Shown: positions 11,594 through 21,288, counted from the stretch's first letter. The stretch is DNA of 57,068 nt from an uncultured bacterium (GCA_938074335.1 CALJEL010000008.1:1-57068); one strand, 5' to 3'. Numbers and translations: made by a program. The notes: generated from the sequence alone by a model not told the origin.

Positions 11594-11926
11594 TTAATCC
11601 TCTTCTGTATTGGGTCTTTTGGCGGCAATATACCCCTTGCCGAATTTGACCTTCACATTCTCAGCAATTTTCAGGGTCACGGTATTTGTTCCAACAGCCT
11701 CCACAACTCCATAAATACCACCTGCAGTAATAACCTTGTCGCCTCTTTTAAGGGACTCAAGCATCCTCTGATGCTCCTTTGCCCTCTTTTGCTGCGGTCT
11801 TATGAGCAGAAAATAAAAGATCACAAAGATCAGCACAAAGGGAATCAATGTACTAATTAGCGCTCCAAGACCTCCTGGTTGTCCTCCCTCGGGTTGAGGA
11901 CCCATTGCCCATGCTAAATCTAACAT
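11594..11926 (-). CDS. yajC: Preprotein translocase subunit YajC
   Basis: FVIFYFLLIRPQQKRAKEHQRMLESLKRGDKVITAGGIYG. Confidence 0.96.
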   Translation of the reverse strand: MLDLAWAMGPQPEGGQPGGLGALISTLIPFVLIFVIFYFLLIRPQQKRAKEHQRMLESLKRGDKVITAGGIYGVVEAVGTNTVTLKIAENVKVKFGKGYIAAKRPNTEED

Positions 11927-11953
11927 ATTGCCTCCTTGGGTATTTTAATTCTA

Positions 11954-12712
11954 TTAAAACTCTATCCCTGCCTCAAGAAAGGGACCCTTGAGTTTAAGCT
12001 CTGACTCTATATCTGAATAATCCATCTTTATATCCTCATACCTGTAACCACCTGCAATAAAGAGGGGTCCAAAAGGAGCTACCTTAAGCCTTCCGATAAT
12101 ATCATAGTAGTGGTTTGAACTATAGGCTATGCCCCTCACTTCAGCCTCTATCTTTAATAGATCAACAGGCTTTATCTGTACACCAGCATAGACCATTGGA
12201 ACAGGGATAGTGGCACTCTTTGATGCAGTAATTCCTGTTGTTGGCTGGTCTACCTTTGCATAAAAATCAATTATCCTTGCATTAAGACCGAGCTCTACAT
12301 TTAAGATCCCCAGTGTAAGGGTCTTGAGCCCTGGTATTCCATAATAAAGGGCAATATCATAATGGTCAAGCTGAACCTCTGAATCAAAGGGATCACTGGT
12401 AAAACTCTTTCCACCAAAATTGAAGCTTGCCTTCTGTCCTCTTCCATCAAACCTGCTTGGTGTTGCCATGAAATAGATATTTGGGATTACAAGGGGCATA
12501 TCAATCTTTAACCTTCCAAATACCTTTGTCTCTTTGTCATAATTGAGATTCTGATCAATGTCAAGCCTGTCTGAGCTTGTTAAGGGCTTATAGCTCACAT
12601 ATCCTTCTGGATCCTGATACCAGGCTCCTATAGATGCCTCAATACCTATTGCAGAGGCAATTGCAGGGACAAATAAGGTCAAGAGGCTGATGATATAAAT
12701 TAGTCTTTTCAT
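11954..12712 (-). CDS. TIGR04219-like outer-membrane beta-barrel protein
   Basis: Signal peptide (MKRLIYIISLLTLFVPAIASA), beta-rich body, C-terminal EAGIEF; start chosen at MKRL. Confidence 0.7.
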   Translation of the reverse strand: MKRLIYIISLLTLFVPAIASAIGIEASIGAWYQDPEGYVSYKPLTSSDRLDIDQNLNYDKETKVFGRLKIDMPLVIPNIYFMATPSRFDGRGQKASFNFGGKSFTSDPFDSEVQLDHYDIALYYGIPGLKTLTLGILNVELGLNARIIDFYAKVDQPTTGITASKSATIPVPMVYAGVQIKPVDLLKIEAEVRGIAYSSNHYYDIIGRLKVAPFGPLFIAGGYRYEDIKMDYSDIESELKLKGPFLEAGIEF

Positions 12713-12794
12713 AAGTTCCCCCTTTTTAGGGACATATTTGCGGCCCATGGCCATTCTGTCTCAATATTATGCAATTTAGTCAGGATATTTTTCA

Positions 12795-12864
12795 ATCTCC
12801 TTTCCCCACACCTGCGAGGTGAGGAACCCATCTCCTTTCCCCACACCTGCGAGGTGAGGAACCC
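12795..12864. repeat. Two exact tandem copies of a 35-bp unit
   Basis: atctcctttccccacacctgcgaggtgaggaaccc twice in a row; each unit contains inverted CACCTGCGAGGTG. Confidence 0.95.
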
Positions 12865-12923
12865 ATGGATTTATGGTATAATTTTATTTCTTTAACAAGT
12901 TATTTCTCAGGAAGAGGTGAGCA

Positions 12924-14885
12924 ATGGGAAAGAATGTTGTAGAAAAGATTATAGAGGCTCATCTTGTGTCAGGTGAGCCTGTGCCTGGCAGGCTGATCAG
13001 TCTAAAGGTAGATCAGGTTTATACTCAGGATGCAACAGGAACCATGGCATGGCTTGAGTTTGAGGCAATCGGCATAGACAGGGTAAAGGTTCCTCTTGCA
13101 GTATCCTATGTGGACCATAATACTCTCCAGACAGACTTTATGAATCCCGATGACCATGTCTTTTTACAGACCATAGCAGCAAGATATGGTGCATGGTTTT
13201 CAAAACCAGGAAATGGTATATCCCATCAGGTTCATCTTGAGAGATTTGCTGCTCCAGGCAAGATAGCCCTTGGCACTGACAGTCACACACCCACGGGTGG
13301 TGGCATAGGGATGCTTGCCATAGGTGTTGGTGGACTGGAGGCAGCCTCTGTAATGGCTGGAGAACCCTTTGAGATAACCATGCCCAGAGTTGTGAATGTG
13401 AGGCTTACAGGAAGACTTCAAAGACCCTATGTTACAGCCATGGATGTGATATTGGAGCTTTTAAGAAGGCTTACAGTAAAGGGTGGTGTTGGAAAGATTT
13501 TTGAATACAGCGGACCAGGGGTTTCTGATCTTTCAGTCCCTGAAAGGGCCACCATAACAAACATGGGTGCAGAGCTGGGTGCCACAACCTCAGTCTTTCC
13601 TTCTGATGAAATAACAAAGAAGTTTCTCAAGGCACAGGGCAGATTAAAGGACTGGGTTGAACTCAGGGCTGACCCTGATGCAAACTATTCAGAAACAATA
13701 GAACTGAATCTTTCAGATATTGAACCCCTTGTTGCAAGGCCTCATAGTCCTGACAATGTGGTCCCTGTCCGTGAACTCAAAGGGACAAAGGTTAATCAGG
13801 TCTGCATAGGAAGCTGCACAAATTCTTCCTATTCAATCATGAGGCAGGTAGCATCAATACTGAGAGGGAGGGCCATTGCAAAAAATGTGAGCCTGCTTAT
13901 AAACCCTGGCTCAAAACAGGTTTATGAGATGCTCGCAAGGGATGGCTCTATAGCAGACATGATTGGAGCTGGTGCAAGAATCTTAGAGTCAGCCTGCGGT
14001 CCCTGTATCGGAATGGGTGGTGCACCAGGAACAGGTCATATATCCCTTCGTTCTTATAACAGGAATTTTAAAGGTCGCTCTGGCACAAAGGATGCTTTTG
14101 TTTATCTTGCAAGTCCTATTGTCTGTGCAATAGCGGCCCTTAAGGGTGAATTGGTTGATCCACGGGATGCCCAGATAGAGATAGAAATCCCTGATGAAGT
14201 GGAAGAGTTTTTAATTAATGACAACCTGTTAATCCCACCTCAGGAAGATAGAGACTTAAAGGTTATAAAAGGGCCTAACATAAAAGAGGTTCCTGTCATG
14301 GAGGCCCTTTCAGACCAGGTTGAGGCAACTGTTTTATTGAAGCTCGGAGACAACATAACCACTGATGATATAATGCCAGCTGGTTCAAAGATATTGCCTC
14401 TGAGGTCGAACATACCTGCTATATCAGAATATGTCTTTCATAACATAGAGCCTGGTTTTTCAAAAAGGGCACTGGAGCTTAAGGAAAAGGGCGGGGTGAT
14501 AATCATTGGAGGAGAAAACTATGGACAGGGTTCATCAAGAGAGCACGCTGCCCTTGCACCCATGTATCTTGGTTTAAAGGCAGTAATAGCAAAATCCTTT
14601 GCAAGGATCCACAGGGCAAATCTGATAAACTTCGGGATTATCCCGCTTGTATTCAGTGATCCAGAAGATTATAAAAAGATTAAAGAGGGTGAGAAACTCA
14701 GGATAAAGGATATAAAGAAAGTAATAACTGAAGGCAAAGAGGAAGCTATGGTGGAGAATATCTCAGAAGGTTATTCCTTTAAAGTAAAGGTTGAACTTAA
14801 TAAGAGAGAAAGGAGCCTCTTATCAGCTGGCGGGCTTTTACCCTATATAAGGTCGAAGTCTACTCCTCAACAATCTCTGTCCTGA
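12924..14885 (+). CDS. Aconitate hydratase
   Basis: GTDSHTPTGGGIGMLAIGVGG, IGSCTNSSY, ESACGPCIGMGGAPGTG, ITTDDIMPAG, GENYGQGSSREHAALAP. Confidence 0.96.
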   Translation: MGKNVVEKIIEAHLVSGEPVPGRLISLKVDQVYTQDATGTMAWLEFEAIGIDRVKVPLAVSYVDHNTLQTDFMNPDDHVFLQTIAARYGAWFSKPGNGISHQVHLERFAAPGKIALGTDSHTPTGGGIGMLAIGVGGLEAASVMAGEPFEITMPRVVNVRLTGRLQRPYVTAMDVILELLRRLTVKGGVGKIFEYSGPGVSDLSVPERATITNMGAELGATTSVFPSDEITKKFLKAQGRLKDWVELRADPDANYSETIELNLSDIEPLVARPHSPDNVVPVRELKGTKVNQVCIGSCTNSSYSIMRQVASILRGRAIAKNVSLLINPGSKQVYEMLARDGSIADMIGAGARILESACGPCIGMGGAPGTGHISLRSYNRNFKGRSGTKDAFVYLASPIVCAIAALKGELVDPRDAQIEIEIPDEVEEFLINDNLLIPPQEDRDLKVIKGPNIKEVPVMEALSDQVEATVLLKLGDNITTDDIMPAGSKILPLRSNIPAISEYVFHNIEPGFSKRALELKEKGGVIIIGGENYGQGSSREHAALAPMYLGLKAVIAKSFARIHRANLINFGIIPLVFSDPEDYKKIKEGEKLRIKDIKKVITEGKEEAMVENISEGYSFKVKVELNKRERSLLSAGGLLPYIRSKSTPQQSLS

Positions 14886-15225
14886 TTAAGGCAAGGATCG
14901 CTGAATGAGGGACGATCAGGTATTTTTTGCCTTCAAATTCTATCTCTGTAGCAGGGTCCTTTAAAAATATCGCATAATCTCCTTCCATTGCCTGCAGGGG
15001 GATATATTTGGGCTTTTTCCTGTGCCTCCAGGGGTCATCACTGGAGGAATTTACATCATGAACAAGGTAACCTGGGCCTGTCTTTATAACATATCCACCA
15101 TGAACCTTCTCCTTTTCTTTTACAGTTGGTGGCAGATATAGACCGGCAGTGGTGAGGCCTTCTCTTTCATCAGGCTCAATCAATACCCTGTCACCAACAA
15201 CGATAAGATTCTTTTTTGCCTTCAT
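14860..15225 (-). CDS. GroES-family co-chaperonin-like protein
   Basis: VGDRVLIEPDE..GLYLPPTVKEKEKVHGGYVIKTGPG; family-typical internal insertion; no GroEL partner in window. Confidence 0.8.
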   Translation of the reverse strand: MKAKKNLIVVGDRVLIEPDEREGLTTAGLYLPPTVKEKEKVHGGYVIKTGPGYLVHDVNSSSDDPWRHRKKPKYIPLQAMEGDYAIFLKDPATEIEFEGKKYLIVPHSAILALIRTEIVEE

Positions 15226-15234
15226 AAATTGATT

Positions 15235-15732
15235 TTAACATTTTTGTAAAAGCTGATGAAGGATAGAGGATTCCCTCTTATAAAAACCCTCTGTATGGAA
15301 GGATTCAGGTAGATTGAAGAGCTCATAATCCAGGTGATGGCAGAATTCATGAATAAAAGTCCTGAGAAATGTTTTAAAGGTAACAATCTTTGCCTTCTTT
15401 GCTGTCCTTATCCAGAGGATTATCATTGCCTGAAGGGTTCCCCTTCCCGGATAATAAAGACCATGGAGCTCGCCCCAGGCATTTGATGGTCTTACAGAAA
15501 GTATCTTTATCCTCACAGGGGGCACACGAAGCATCTCGGATAGAGAGTTAGCAAGTAACTGACAGACCCTTCTGACAGATTCTAAATCTTCTCTCTTAAG
15601 ACATTCTTCGATAGACTTTACCACGGTAAAAAGCCTCTCAGCACCATTGAGGGGGATGGAATTGATACTGTCACTTCTTCTGTATATTTCTTTTTCCTTT
15701 AAGCTAAGCCTCTGATAATAACTGAAGGGCAT
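15235..15732 (-). CDS. Putative zinc metallopeptidase-like protein
   Basis: HEFCHHLD...ESFHTEGFYKRES (HExxH plus downstream His). Confidence 0.6.
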   Translation of the reverse strand: MPFSYYQRLSLKEKEIYRRSDSINSIPLNGAERLFTVVKSIEECLKREDLESVRRVCQLLANSLSEMLRVPPVRIKILSVRPSNAWGELHGLYYPGRGTLQAMIILWIRTAKKAKIVTFKTFLRTFIHEFCHHLDYELFNLPESFHTEGFYKRESSILHQLLQKC

Positions 15733-15733
15733 T

Positions 15734-16012
15734 TTAATTCAATTCCTCCACCTCTCTCCTACCCTCCTCTATCTCCTCTGCCTGTTCTCTATCAATGCTC
15801 AGTAAAAGTGTCTGGAATTCTCCCACATGGGTCTTTTCTTCTCTTGCTATGTTAAGGAAGACCTTTCTAATCTTTTCATTCTTTGATAGTGAAGCAAGCT
15901 GTTCGTAGAGATTGATAGCATCAAGCTCTGCAATGATGCCTGTTCTTAATATTTCCATTTCAATCTCATCATCTGAGAGCCTTGATAGATCAAAGGGTAT
16001 CTTTGAAAGCAT
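15734..16012 (-). CDS. Encapsulin-type ferritin-like domain protein, standalone
   Basis: MEILRTGIIAELDAINLYEQLA...IAREEKTHVGEFQTLLL; from memory resembles the ferritin-like domain fused to some archaeal encapsulins. Confidence 0.75.
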   Translation of the reverse strand: MLSKIPFDLSRLSDDEIEMEILRTGIIAELDAINLYEQLASLSKNEKIRKVFLNIAREEKTHVGEFQTLLLSIDREQAEEIEEGRREVEELN

Positions 16013-16079
16013 AGGGACCTCCTCAATTAATTTAAAAATTATACCACAGAGGCATGTTATATTATAAATAGTGTGCAGG

Positions 16080-16390
16080 CCAGCGATTATAGAAATTTAT
16101 AATAAGCCTTCAATAAAATTGGCAGGAACTCTACCTCACAAAATCTCAGATGCACTCCGTGATTTTTTGGGGACCCCTCTGCCGAAAAAGGCTTTACCTG
16201 CGACACCTTAGTGTAATACTATTAATAAGCTTACTATACATAACTAACTTCACCTTTTGGGTGAAGACCTTTTGCTACATAATAAATAAAATTTGTCGCA
16301 TTGTAAAGACTTTGAGCCAGAAGGGGTCCCCAGAAAGTCAGAGACTTTCTGGAGTAATGCTACTGCTAATTTTCTAATGACAAAATGGAG
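16080..16390 (-). repeat. Modular palindromic element, copy 1 (diverged ends, conserved core)
   Basis: Ends resemble reverse-complemented TTGCCATTAGAAAACTGGCAGT / GCCAGTTTTATTAAAGGCTTTTTATAAATTTCTAATGGCA; core almost identical to copy at 30505. Confidence 0.8.
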
Positions 16391-16439
16391 TGCAGGTAGT
16401 AACCCCTGCACCTGAAAGGTAATTCTGTAAATTTTTATT

Positions 16440-17519
16440 ATGCCCAAAACAGGTATAGCCACTCTTCCACTTCATCACGGTAAGGCTCCTAGATGGCTCT
16501 TTGAGAGGATGAAGAGTCTTGCAAGGGAGATTTCTTTTGCCATTATCTCAGAACTTGGAAGGGCTGAATTCTTAAGAAGGCTTTCTGACCCTTACTGGTT
16601 TCAAGCCTTTGGATGTGTCCTTGGTTTTGACTGGCATTCCAGCGGCCTTACCACAACCTCTACAGGTGCCATCAAGGAGGCACTGAAAGGATTTGAAAGG
16701 GACACAGGTGTATTCATAGCAGGTGGTAAGGGAGCCACATCCCGAAAAATGCCTGAGCAGATTCAATTCTATTCTGAAAGATACGGTATGAATCCCGAAC
16801 CCTTTATCTATGCAAGCAGGCTCTCTGCTAAGGTAGATAATTCTGCAGTACAGGATGGTTATCAGCTCTATCATCATATATTTGTCTTTACAACCGAAGG
16901 TCACTGGGCTGTTATTCAGCAGGGGATGAACCCGGCAGAAAAGACAGCAAGGAGATATCACTGGCTGAGTGAGACTGTTAAGGATTTTGTGAATGAGCCT
17001 CACAATGCCATATGTTCAGAGAAAAAACACAGGCATGTCCTTAATCTCGTTGCAGAGGAAAGCAAAGAGACAAGAGAGCTTTGCACAGAGCTCGCAGTAC
17101 AAAAACCAGAAAGGACATTAAAGGAGTTTGAAAGGATTTCTTATCTTGACCTTAGCTCAAGACATGATGTGACGGTTAATGATATTGACCCAGGAAGGCT
17201 GTACACAGTCTTACTCAAGACCTATGAGAAAAGGCCTGAGGATTTTGAAGGGCTGCTCGGTATTAACGGTGTTGGACCAAAGACCCTCAGGGCACTGAGC
17301 CTCATATCAGAACTTATATATGGAAAGCCTCCGAGTTTCAAGGACCCAGCAAGGTTTAGCTTTGCTCACGGAGGAAAGGACGGTACTCCCTACCCTGTGG
17401 ATAGAAGGACCTATGACAAAACAATAGAGATCATGAAAAAGGCAATTACTGCATCAAGGCTTGGTAACAGTGAAAAACTTAATGCTATTAAGAGGCTGGT
17501 AGAATTTTTTAATACCTGA
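16440..17519 (+). CDS. DUF763-family protein with helix-hairpin-helix motif
   Basis: MPKTGIATLPLHHGKAPRWLFERM N-terminus typical of DUF763; LLGINGVGPKTLRAL HhH. Confidence 0.85.
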   Translation: MPKTGIATLPLHHGKAPRWLFERMKSLAREISFAIISELGRAEFLRRLSDPYWFQAFGCVLGFDWHSSGLTTTSTGAIKEALKGFERDTGVFIAGGKGATSRKMPEQIQFYSERYGMNPEPFIYASRLSAKVDNSAVQDGYQLYHHIFVFTTEGHWAVIQQGMNPAEKTARRYHWLSETVKDFVNEPHNAICSEKKHRHVLNLVAEESKETRELCTELAVQKPERTLKEFERISYLDLSSRHDVTVNDIDPGRLYTVLLKTYEKRPEDFEGLLGINGVGPKTLRALSLISELIYGKPPSFKDPARFSFAHGGKDGTPYPVDRRTYDKTIEIMKKAITASRLGNSEKLNAIKRLVEFFNT

Positions 17520-17574
17520 AATCGCCTGTAACGCAGGCAATTAGATAATTAACCTCCCATGTCTTAATCTTCCT

Positions 17575-18837
17575 CTAAACCGTCTCACCTGTTGCCCTCT
17601 CAAGTCTTGAAGCCATCTCTTTGAGGATATCCTTGAATAATTCAGGCATCTCATGGCTCAGGGTCTCTATATTTTGATAATCAATTATAAGGAGCTCTGT
17701 ATTCTCTATAGCCCTGGCAGAGGCTGTCCTTGGTTTATTTAATAGAAAGGCCATCTCGCCCATATAACTGCCCTCATCAATTACAGCAACCTCTTTACCT
17801 TTCTTCTCAATTGCAACCTTGCCACGAAGGATATAATACATCCTGTCTGACTGTTCACCCTCATTGAAGATAATCTCACCTGAATTAAAGGTATCCACAT
17901 ATCTTGCCTTTATCTTTGATGGTAGAACCATGTTTTTCACCATTGCCCTTTTAAGCATAAGGGCCTCTTTTCTATTTAAGCAGGCCGAGACCTCAGCTCC
18001 AAATAGAAAGACTATCTGAGAATAATATATCCATATGATTATTATGAAGAGAGATTTAAAGGAACCGAAGGTAAATCCATAGCCGGGGTTATACTTGAGG
18101 ATAAGATTAAAGGCAGGTTTCAGGGCAAACCACAGTGCTGCTGTGACAATAGCCCCTGCTGCCAGATACCTTACTCTTACCCTGAAGCCACGGGTTATCT
18201 CCGGCAGGTCAAAGAGATTTCCTATGCTTGATAGAGTCAGCTTTGGCCTCCAGCCTTCAAAGGTAAAAGCAATGTAAAGTAAAAGAGTAAATAGAAAGAC
18301 AATCAGTCCAGGTAGCAGTGAGCTGATGGAAAAGGGAATCGTAAAAAGAGGGATCACGGAACTTATTATTGATAAAAAGATATCCTTCAATGCGATTACT
18401 GCAAGACTTATGATAAACAGCACTATTATTATGCTGTCAATAAGCTTTTCACTTAAAAGTGATTTTTTGCTCTCTATCCTGAAGATTGTGTGAAGTGTGG
18501 TTCTTATGGAAGAGGTAAGGGGAAGGATAGCAGAAAATAAAAGGAAAAGGTTAATAAGGCCAAGCCCCTTTTTAAAGGCTATTACATTTTTCAGCTCTCT
18601 GAGGATCAGCTCACTGTAACGGGGTATGAATTGTTTGAGCATTTCCTGAATCTTTCCCAATGCCTCTGAGGATGAACCAAGGAGCACCCCGGAAAAATAG
18701 GCTATTAAAAAAAGGACGGGTATAAGGGCAACAGATGTATAGAATGCAAGGGATGCTGCCATCTGAAGACAGTTGTCTCTTCTGAATGATAAGAAAGCTT
18801 CTTTTAAAATAAAAATTGGGAAGAAGGAAAGTCTCAT
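17575..18837 (-). CDS. YihY/BrkB family membrane protein fused to C-terminal cyclic-nucleotide-binding domain
   Basis: N-terminal multi-TM YihY-like region (ASLAFYTSVALIPVLF), C-terminal GEIIFNEGEQSDRMYYILRGKVAIEKKGKEVAVIDEGSYMGEMAFLLNKPRTASARA. Confidence 0.88.
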   Translation of the reverse strand: MRLSFFPIFILKEAFLSFRRDNCLQMAASLAFYTSVALIPVLFLIAYFSGVLLGSSSEALGKIQEMLKQFIPRYSELILRELKNVIAFKKGLGLINLFLLFSAILPLTSSIRTTLHTIFRIESKKSLLSEKLIDSIIIVLFIISLAVIALKDIFLSIISSVIPLFTIPFSISSLLPGLIVFLFTLLLYIAFTFEGWRPKLTLSSIGNLFDLPEITRGFRVRVRYLAAGAIVTAALWFALKPAFNLILKYNPGYGFTFGSFKSLFIIIIWIYYSQIVFLFGAEVSACLNRKEALMLKRAMVKNMVLPSKIKARYVDTFNSGEIIFNEGEQSDRMYYILRGKVAIEKKGKEVAVIDEGSYMGEMAFLLNKPRTASARAIENTELLIIDYQNIETLSHEMPELFKDILKEMASRLERATGETV

Positions 18838-19703
18838 TTATTGAGTCCTGTTTTCAGTCTTCCCTCAAGGTCATCAATAAACTGCCTTGCTGTCCTTCCT
18901 GAATAGCTTCCATGGCTGAGTGCCCATTGAAGGGCCTGGGTTCTGACAATCTCTGGGTCTATCTGAATATTTCTTAAAAAAATATAGTTGGATATTATCT
19001 CAAGATAGGTATCCTGGTCAAAGTTGTAAAATCCGAGCCTCAGCCCGAACCTGTCACTGAGGGAAAGTTTCTCCTCGAGGGATTCCTGAGGATGGAGTTC
19101 TGCATTGGATATATCAGGAAGATTCTCTCTTACCCTCTCAGGTATAAGATGCCTCCTGTTGGAGGTGGCATATATGGCTATGTTCTCATGTCTCTTCTCA
19201 AGCCCGCCTTCAAGCACAGCCTTCAGTGTCCTGTAAGACCTCTCCTCTTCATCAAAGGAAAGGTCATCACAGAAGATTATAAACTTCTCCTTTCTCTTTT
19301 TAATTAGCTCTGATATCTCAGGGATATAAAAGAGAAGGTCTCTTGGTACCTCCAGCATCCTGAGACCCCTGGTATGATATTCATTGAGCAAGGCCTTTAC
19401 AGAGGAGGACTTCCCTGTGCCCCTCGGACCAAAAAGAAGGACATTGTTATAGGGAAGGCCATTAAGGAATTGCTCGGTATTCTGTATGAGTCTTTCAATA
19501 ATCCAGTCTATACCCTTTAGTTCTGAGAACCTTACCGGGTCCGGTCTTTCTATCCCGGTGATCACAGGGCTACCATGTCTCAAGGCCACCCTGAAGGCAA
19601 CATATCTATCAAGGATTGTTTCATCAATAGCAGGTGCAAATATATTAATGAGTCTATCGATGGATTCATTAAGTCTTCTGATCTCATTGATAAGTATATC
19701 CAT
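18834..19703 (-). CDS. DUF815-family ATPase
   Basis: NVLLFGPRGTGKSSSVKALLNEY, IIFCDDLSF, ATSNRRHLIPE. Confidence 0.9.
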   Translation of the reverse strand: MDILINEIRRLNESIDRLINIFAPAIDETILDRYVAFRVALRHGSPVITGIERPDPVRFSELKGIDWIIERLIQNTEQFLNGLPYNNVLLFGPRGTGKSSSVKALLNEYHTRGLRMLEVPRDLLFYIPEISELIKKRKEKFIIFCDDLSFDEEERSYRTLKAVLEGGLEKRHENIAIYATSNRRHLIPERVRENLPDISNAELHPQESLEEKLSLSDRFGLRLGFYNFDQDTYLEIISNYIFLRNIQIDPEIVRTQALQWALSHGSYSGRTARQFIDDLEGRLKTGLNK

Positions 19704-19715
19704 ATCCCGGGGATA

Positions 19716-21284
19716 TTATCTTAATTCAATGAATTCACTGAGCCATTTTGTCCTGGATGGATGTTTCAGTTTTCTTATTGCCTTTGCTTCAATCTGTCTC
19801 ACCCTCTCCCTTGTAACCGAAAACTCTTCTCCCACCTCCTCAAGGGTCATGGGTGCATCCTCTCCGATGCCAAATCTCTTCCTTATGACAGCCTCTTCCT
19901 TATCATTCAGGGTTCCAAGCACCTTATCAATCTGTGCCTTGAGGTCCTGCCTTACAGCATGGTCAAAGGGAGAAGGGGTTGAGTTATCCTCAATAAAATC
20001 TATAAGCTGGGAATCTTCCTCCTCACCAATGGGTGTCTCAAGAGAGATTGGTTCCTTTGTGACCTTCAATATGTTTTTTACCTTCTCAGGTGGCATCTTC
20101 AGTTTCTCTGCCAGCTCATCCACAGAAGGCTCCCTGCCATTTGCCTGGACAAAATCCCTTGTTGCCCTTGTTATCCTGTTGATGGTCTCCACCATGTGAA
20201 CTGGTATCCTTATAGTCCTTGACTGGTCTGCCAGTGCCCTCGTGATTGCCTGTCTTATCCACCATGTAGCATAGGTGCTGAATTTATATCCCCTCTTATA
20301 TTCAAATTTATCAACTGCCTTCATAAGACCAATATTGCCCTCCTGTATAAGGTCAGCAAAGCTGAGCCCCCTTCCAATATATCTCTTTGCGATACTAATA
20401 ACAAGTCTGAGATTTGCCTCTATAAGGGCAGATTTTGACAGGATCACCATATCCTCTCCCTTAATAAGGGTTTCATAGGCCCTTTTCATGTCCTGAAGCC
20501 TTATACCAAGGATCGTTTCTCTTCTTTTAAGCTCTTTTTCAATCTCAAGATATTCATCAATGAGTTTCTGGATATCTTCTCTGCAGGACCTGGTTGTTCT
20601 TTTGGGGATACCACATTTAATTATCTTACTTAGATTATATCCTCTTGCACTCAGTGATTTTTTAATTGATGAGATCCTCTTTGAAAGGTCATATATGATC
20701 TGATAATTCCTTTTAAACTCATCAGCAAAGGTTAAAACAACTGAATCTCTAAGACCTAAATCCTTTATAATGGATATAATCTCCTCTCTGTTCTTATTCA
20801 GGGACTCAATTACAGAGCTGTTCTTCAGGGATGAATCATTTTTTAATCTGGCAAGAAGCTGTTTTCTTTTTTTAAGTAATTCCCCTATCTTCAGGGTTGC
20901 CTTATAGAATCTTTCTCTTTCCTCAAGCAGTTCTTCCTCTATCTCATCGTCACAATTACTGAGGATATCTTTAAGTGGTGCCTCTCCATTTCTTGCAAGC
21001 TCACCGAGCTCAACAATCTTCTTAAGTGCAAAGGGCATGGAGAATATTACCTTCATCACGAGTTCTTTGCCATCTTCTATCTTCTTTGCAATCTCCACCT
21101 CCCCTTCTCTTGTAAGAAGTGGAACGCTTCCCATTTCTTTGAGGTAAACCTTGAGAGGTTCATACTCTGCCTCTCTCTCTTCAATCTCTGGCTCAAGTAA
21201 TTTATCAAGAGACTCTTCATCTTCCTCCCCAAGGATGTCTATATCCTTTTCTTCAAAATCATCTAAGTAATCTATATAACCCAT
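19716..21284 (-). CDS. rpoD: RNA polymerase sigma factor RpoD (sigma-70)
   Basis: [57 protein letters not shown]; region 4 [19 protein letters not shown]. Confidence 0.97.
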   Translation of the reverse strand: MGYIDYLDDFEEKDIDILGEEDEESLDKLLEPEIEEREAEYEPLKVYLKEMGSVPLLTREGEVEIAKKIEDGKELVMKVIFSMPFALKKIVELGELARNGEAPLKDILSNCDDEIEEELLEERERFYKATLKIGELLKKRKQLLARLKNDSSLKNSSVIESLNKNREEIISIIKDLGLRDSVVLTFADEFKRNYQIIYDLSKRISSIKKSLSARGYNLSKIIKCGIPKRTTRSCREDIQKLIDEYLEIEKELKRRETILGIRLQDMKRAYETLIKGEDMVILSKSALIEANLRLVISIAKRYIGRGLSFADLIQEGNIGLMKAVDKFEYKRGYKFSTYATWWIRQAITRALADQSRTIRIPVHMVETINRITRATRDFVQANGREPSVDELAEKLKMPPEKVKNILKVTKEPISLETPIGEEEDSQLIDFIEDNSTPSPFDHAVRQDLKAQIDKVLGTLNDKEEAVIRKRFGIGEDAPMTLEEVGEEFSVTRERVRQIEAKAIRKLKHPSRTKWLSEFIELR

Positions 21285-21288
21285 ATTA

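Noticed and set aside
14860-14885. 26-bp convergent overlap of aconitase and GroES-like 3' ends
   Set aside because: Real but common in compact bacterial genomes; no evidence for function.
16150-16377. 75-aa ORF (RHLSVILLISLLYITNFTFWVKTFCYIINKICRIVKTL), repeated as ORF 30500-30688
   Set aside because: Both ORFs are translations of the shared core of the palindromic element; conservation is at DNA level, both in non-coding intergenic context with no RBS.
19486-20199. 237-aa antisense ORF opposite DUF815/rpoD
   Set aside because: Ser/Leu-rich shadow ORF antisense to two confident genes.
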